Source of the DNA: Steromphala cineraria
Taxonomy: Eukaryota > Mollusca > Gastropoda > Trochida > Trochidae
Reading direction: 5' to 3'
DNA length: 64,000 nucleotides
NCBI GenBank assembly: GCA_916613615.1
Contig: OU744728.1
Location: forward strand, 31,441,950 to 31,505,949
Shown: positions 63,560 through 64,000 of the stretch, piece after piece
How the letters are laid out: every line of letters begins with the position of its first letter
Numbering within the stretch: position 1 is the stretch's first letter
Made by a program: the position numbers and the translations under genes
Notes under the pieces: model-generated
Database searches by the model: none
The model's input: the letters and a program-made list of their open reading frames with translations, nothing else
What the model was told of the DNA's origin: nothing

Positions 63560-63985
63560 AACAAAGAGTTATATTACCATGAAATGATATCACAGTCAAT
63601 AAAGTATAAACCGCCCTTAGTTGGCTATACATGCACGTATACGAATTGACGTAACATACGAAGAATGAGGTGTCCAAATCATTATTCCACTCTTCTTGTA
63701 ACGGAGGGCAATGTTCTTGAAGAGTGGTTGGAGGTTGTTGAAGTTGACGTCCCCTTTGTACAAGCATGTCCCAGACGTTTTCGATGGATATCTAGCGTTA
63801 TCATCCTGGAAGATAAAACGAAGGCCGTGGCGACGTGCAGACGGCACAACATGGGCTGCCAAGATGTTTATGCCGGTAGTACTGGCCTGTGACAGTTCGA
63901 ACAACAACAACATCCAAGCCAGTTCTTCTAGTAGCAGGGTGGCATCCCTCACCACTACCATTAAAAAACCGCTTGTTGTCACACG
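63560..63985 (-). pseudogene. Tc1-like transposase relic, another family
   Basis: On the minus strand NILAAHVVPSARRHGLRFIF then QDDNARYPSK retains the second catalytic Asp motif (FQDDNAR). In the next frame, WDMLVQRGRQLQQPPTTLQE and EEWNNDLDTSFF are the C-terminal part. The segment between (with the third acidic residue) is deleted, and frameshifts surround it. It differs in sequence from the 1188-base elements. Confidence 0.78.
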
Positions 63986-64000
63986 AGTGTCTGCTTGAAG

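Overview
The window looks like AT-rich nuclear DNA from an animal, most probably a marine invertebrate and plausibly a mollusc. The reasons are one spliced TPR exon with canonical splice sites, the repeat fauna (Rex1-like, CR1/Jockey-like and L1/Tx1-like LINEs, Ty3/Gypsy elements, a DIRS-type tyrosine-recombinase element, Tc1/mariner elements, palindromic MITEs), LINE insertions ending in GACA/CTCT microsatellite tails, and minisatellites. No species can be named from the sequence alone. No operons, rRNA, tRNA or CRISPR arrays were seen.

Host genes are nearly absent. The only confident one is a 276-base internal exon of a TTC28-like tetratricopeptide protein (6001-6276, minus). A second, weaker candidate is a short first coding exon with an ETS-type promoter site (56392-56447, minus). 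Three small orphan ORFs (24921-25124, 26805-27059, 27201-27500) cannot be named.

Layout: 1-2523 is the 5' part of a minus-strand Gypsy element (LTR, Gag, protease, start of RT). 3536-4905 is a decayed Rex1-like LINE. 5841-6276 holds a CRE-containing tandem duplication and the TPR exon. 6540-8370 is a foldback element whose inverted ends are arrays of a 15-base repeat, flanked by a 10-base target duplication. 9441-11354 is a very homogeneous 34-copy satellite whose 56-base unit carries a perfect CRE and an inverted CCAAT box. 11889-14170 is a LINE. 14637-15022 is a minisatellite. 16201-24847 is a nest of a second foldback family, a LINE and a Tc1-like element. 24891-28769 carries long inverted repeats around the orphan ORFs. 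30246-32666 is a tandem pair of 1.14-kb repeats with terminal hairpins. 35741-38999 is a LINE with an intact RT ORF flanked by 487-base direct repeats. 39297-40613 is a palindrome- and CRE-rich zone. 41250-47105 is a pile-up of tandem repeats, three LINE fragments and a decayed Gypsy element. 48596-51145 is a LINE split by another repeat. 51752-52318 is a mariner-like MITE. 52407-55300 is a third type of LINE. 56833-58870 holds two DIRS fragments pointing away from each other. 61815-63002 is a second Tc1-like copy that looks identical to the one at 22985-24172. A third Tc1 transposase relic closes the window.

Most genes here are element genes (Gag, protease, RT, endonuclease, integrase, transposase, tyrosine recombinase), and nearly all are truncated or frameshifted. 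The best candidates for something undescribed are the CRE/CCAAT satellite, the foldback families built from GGACAAnnGCCACC arrays, the repeat family whose start matches its own terminal hairpin, and the LINE with an apparent 487-base target duplication.
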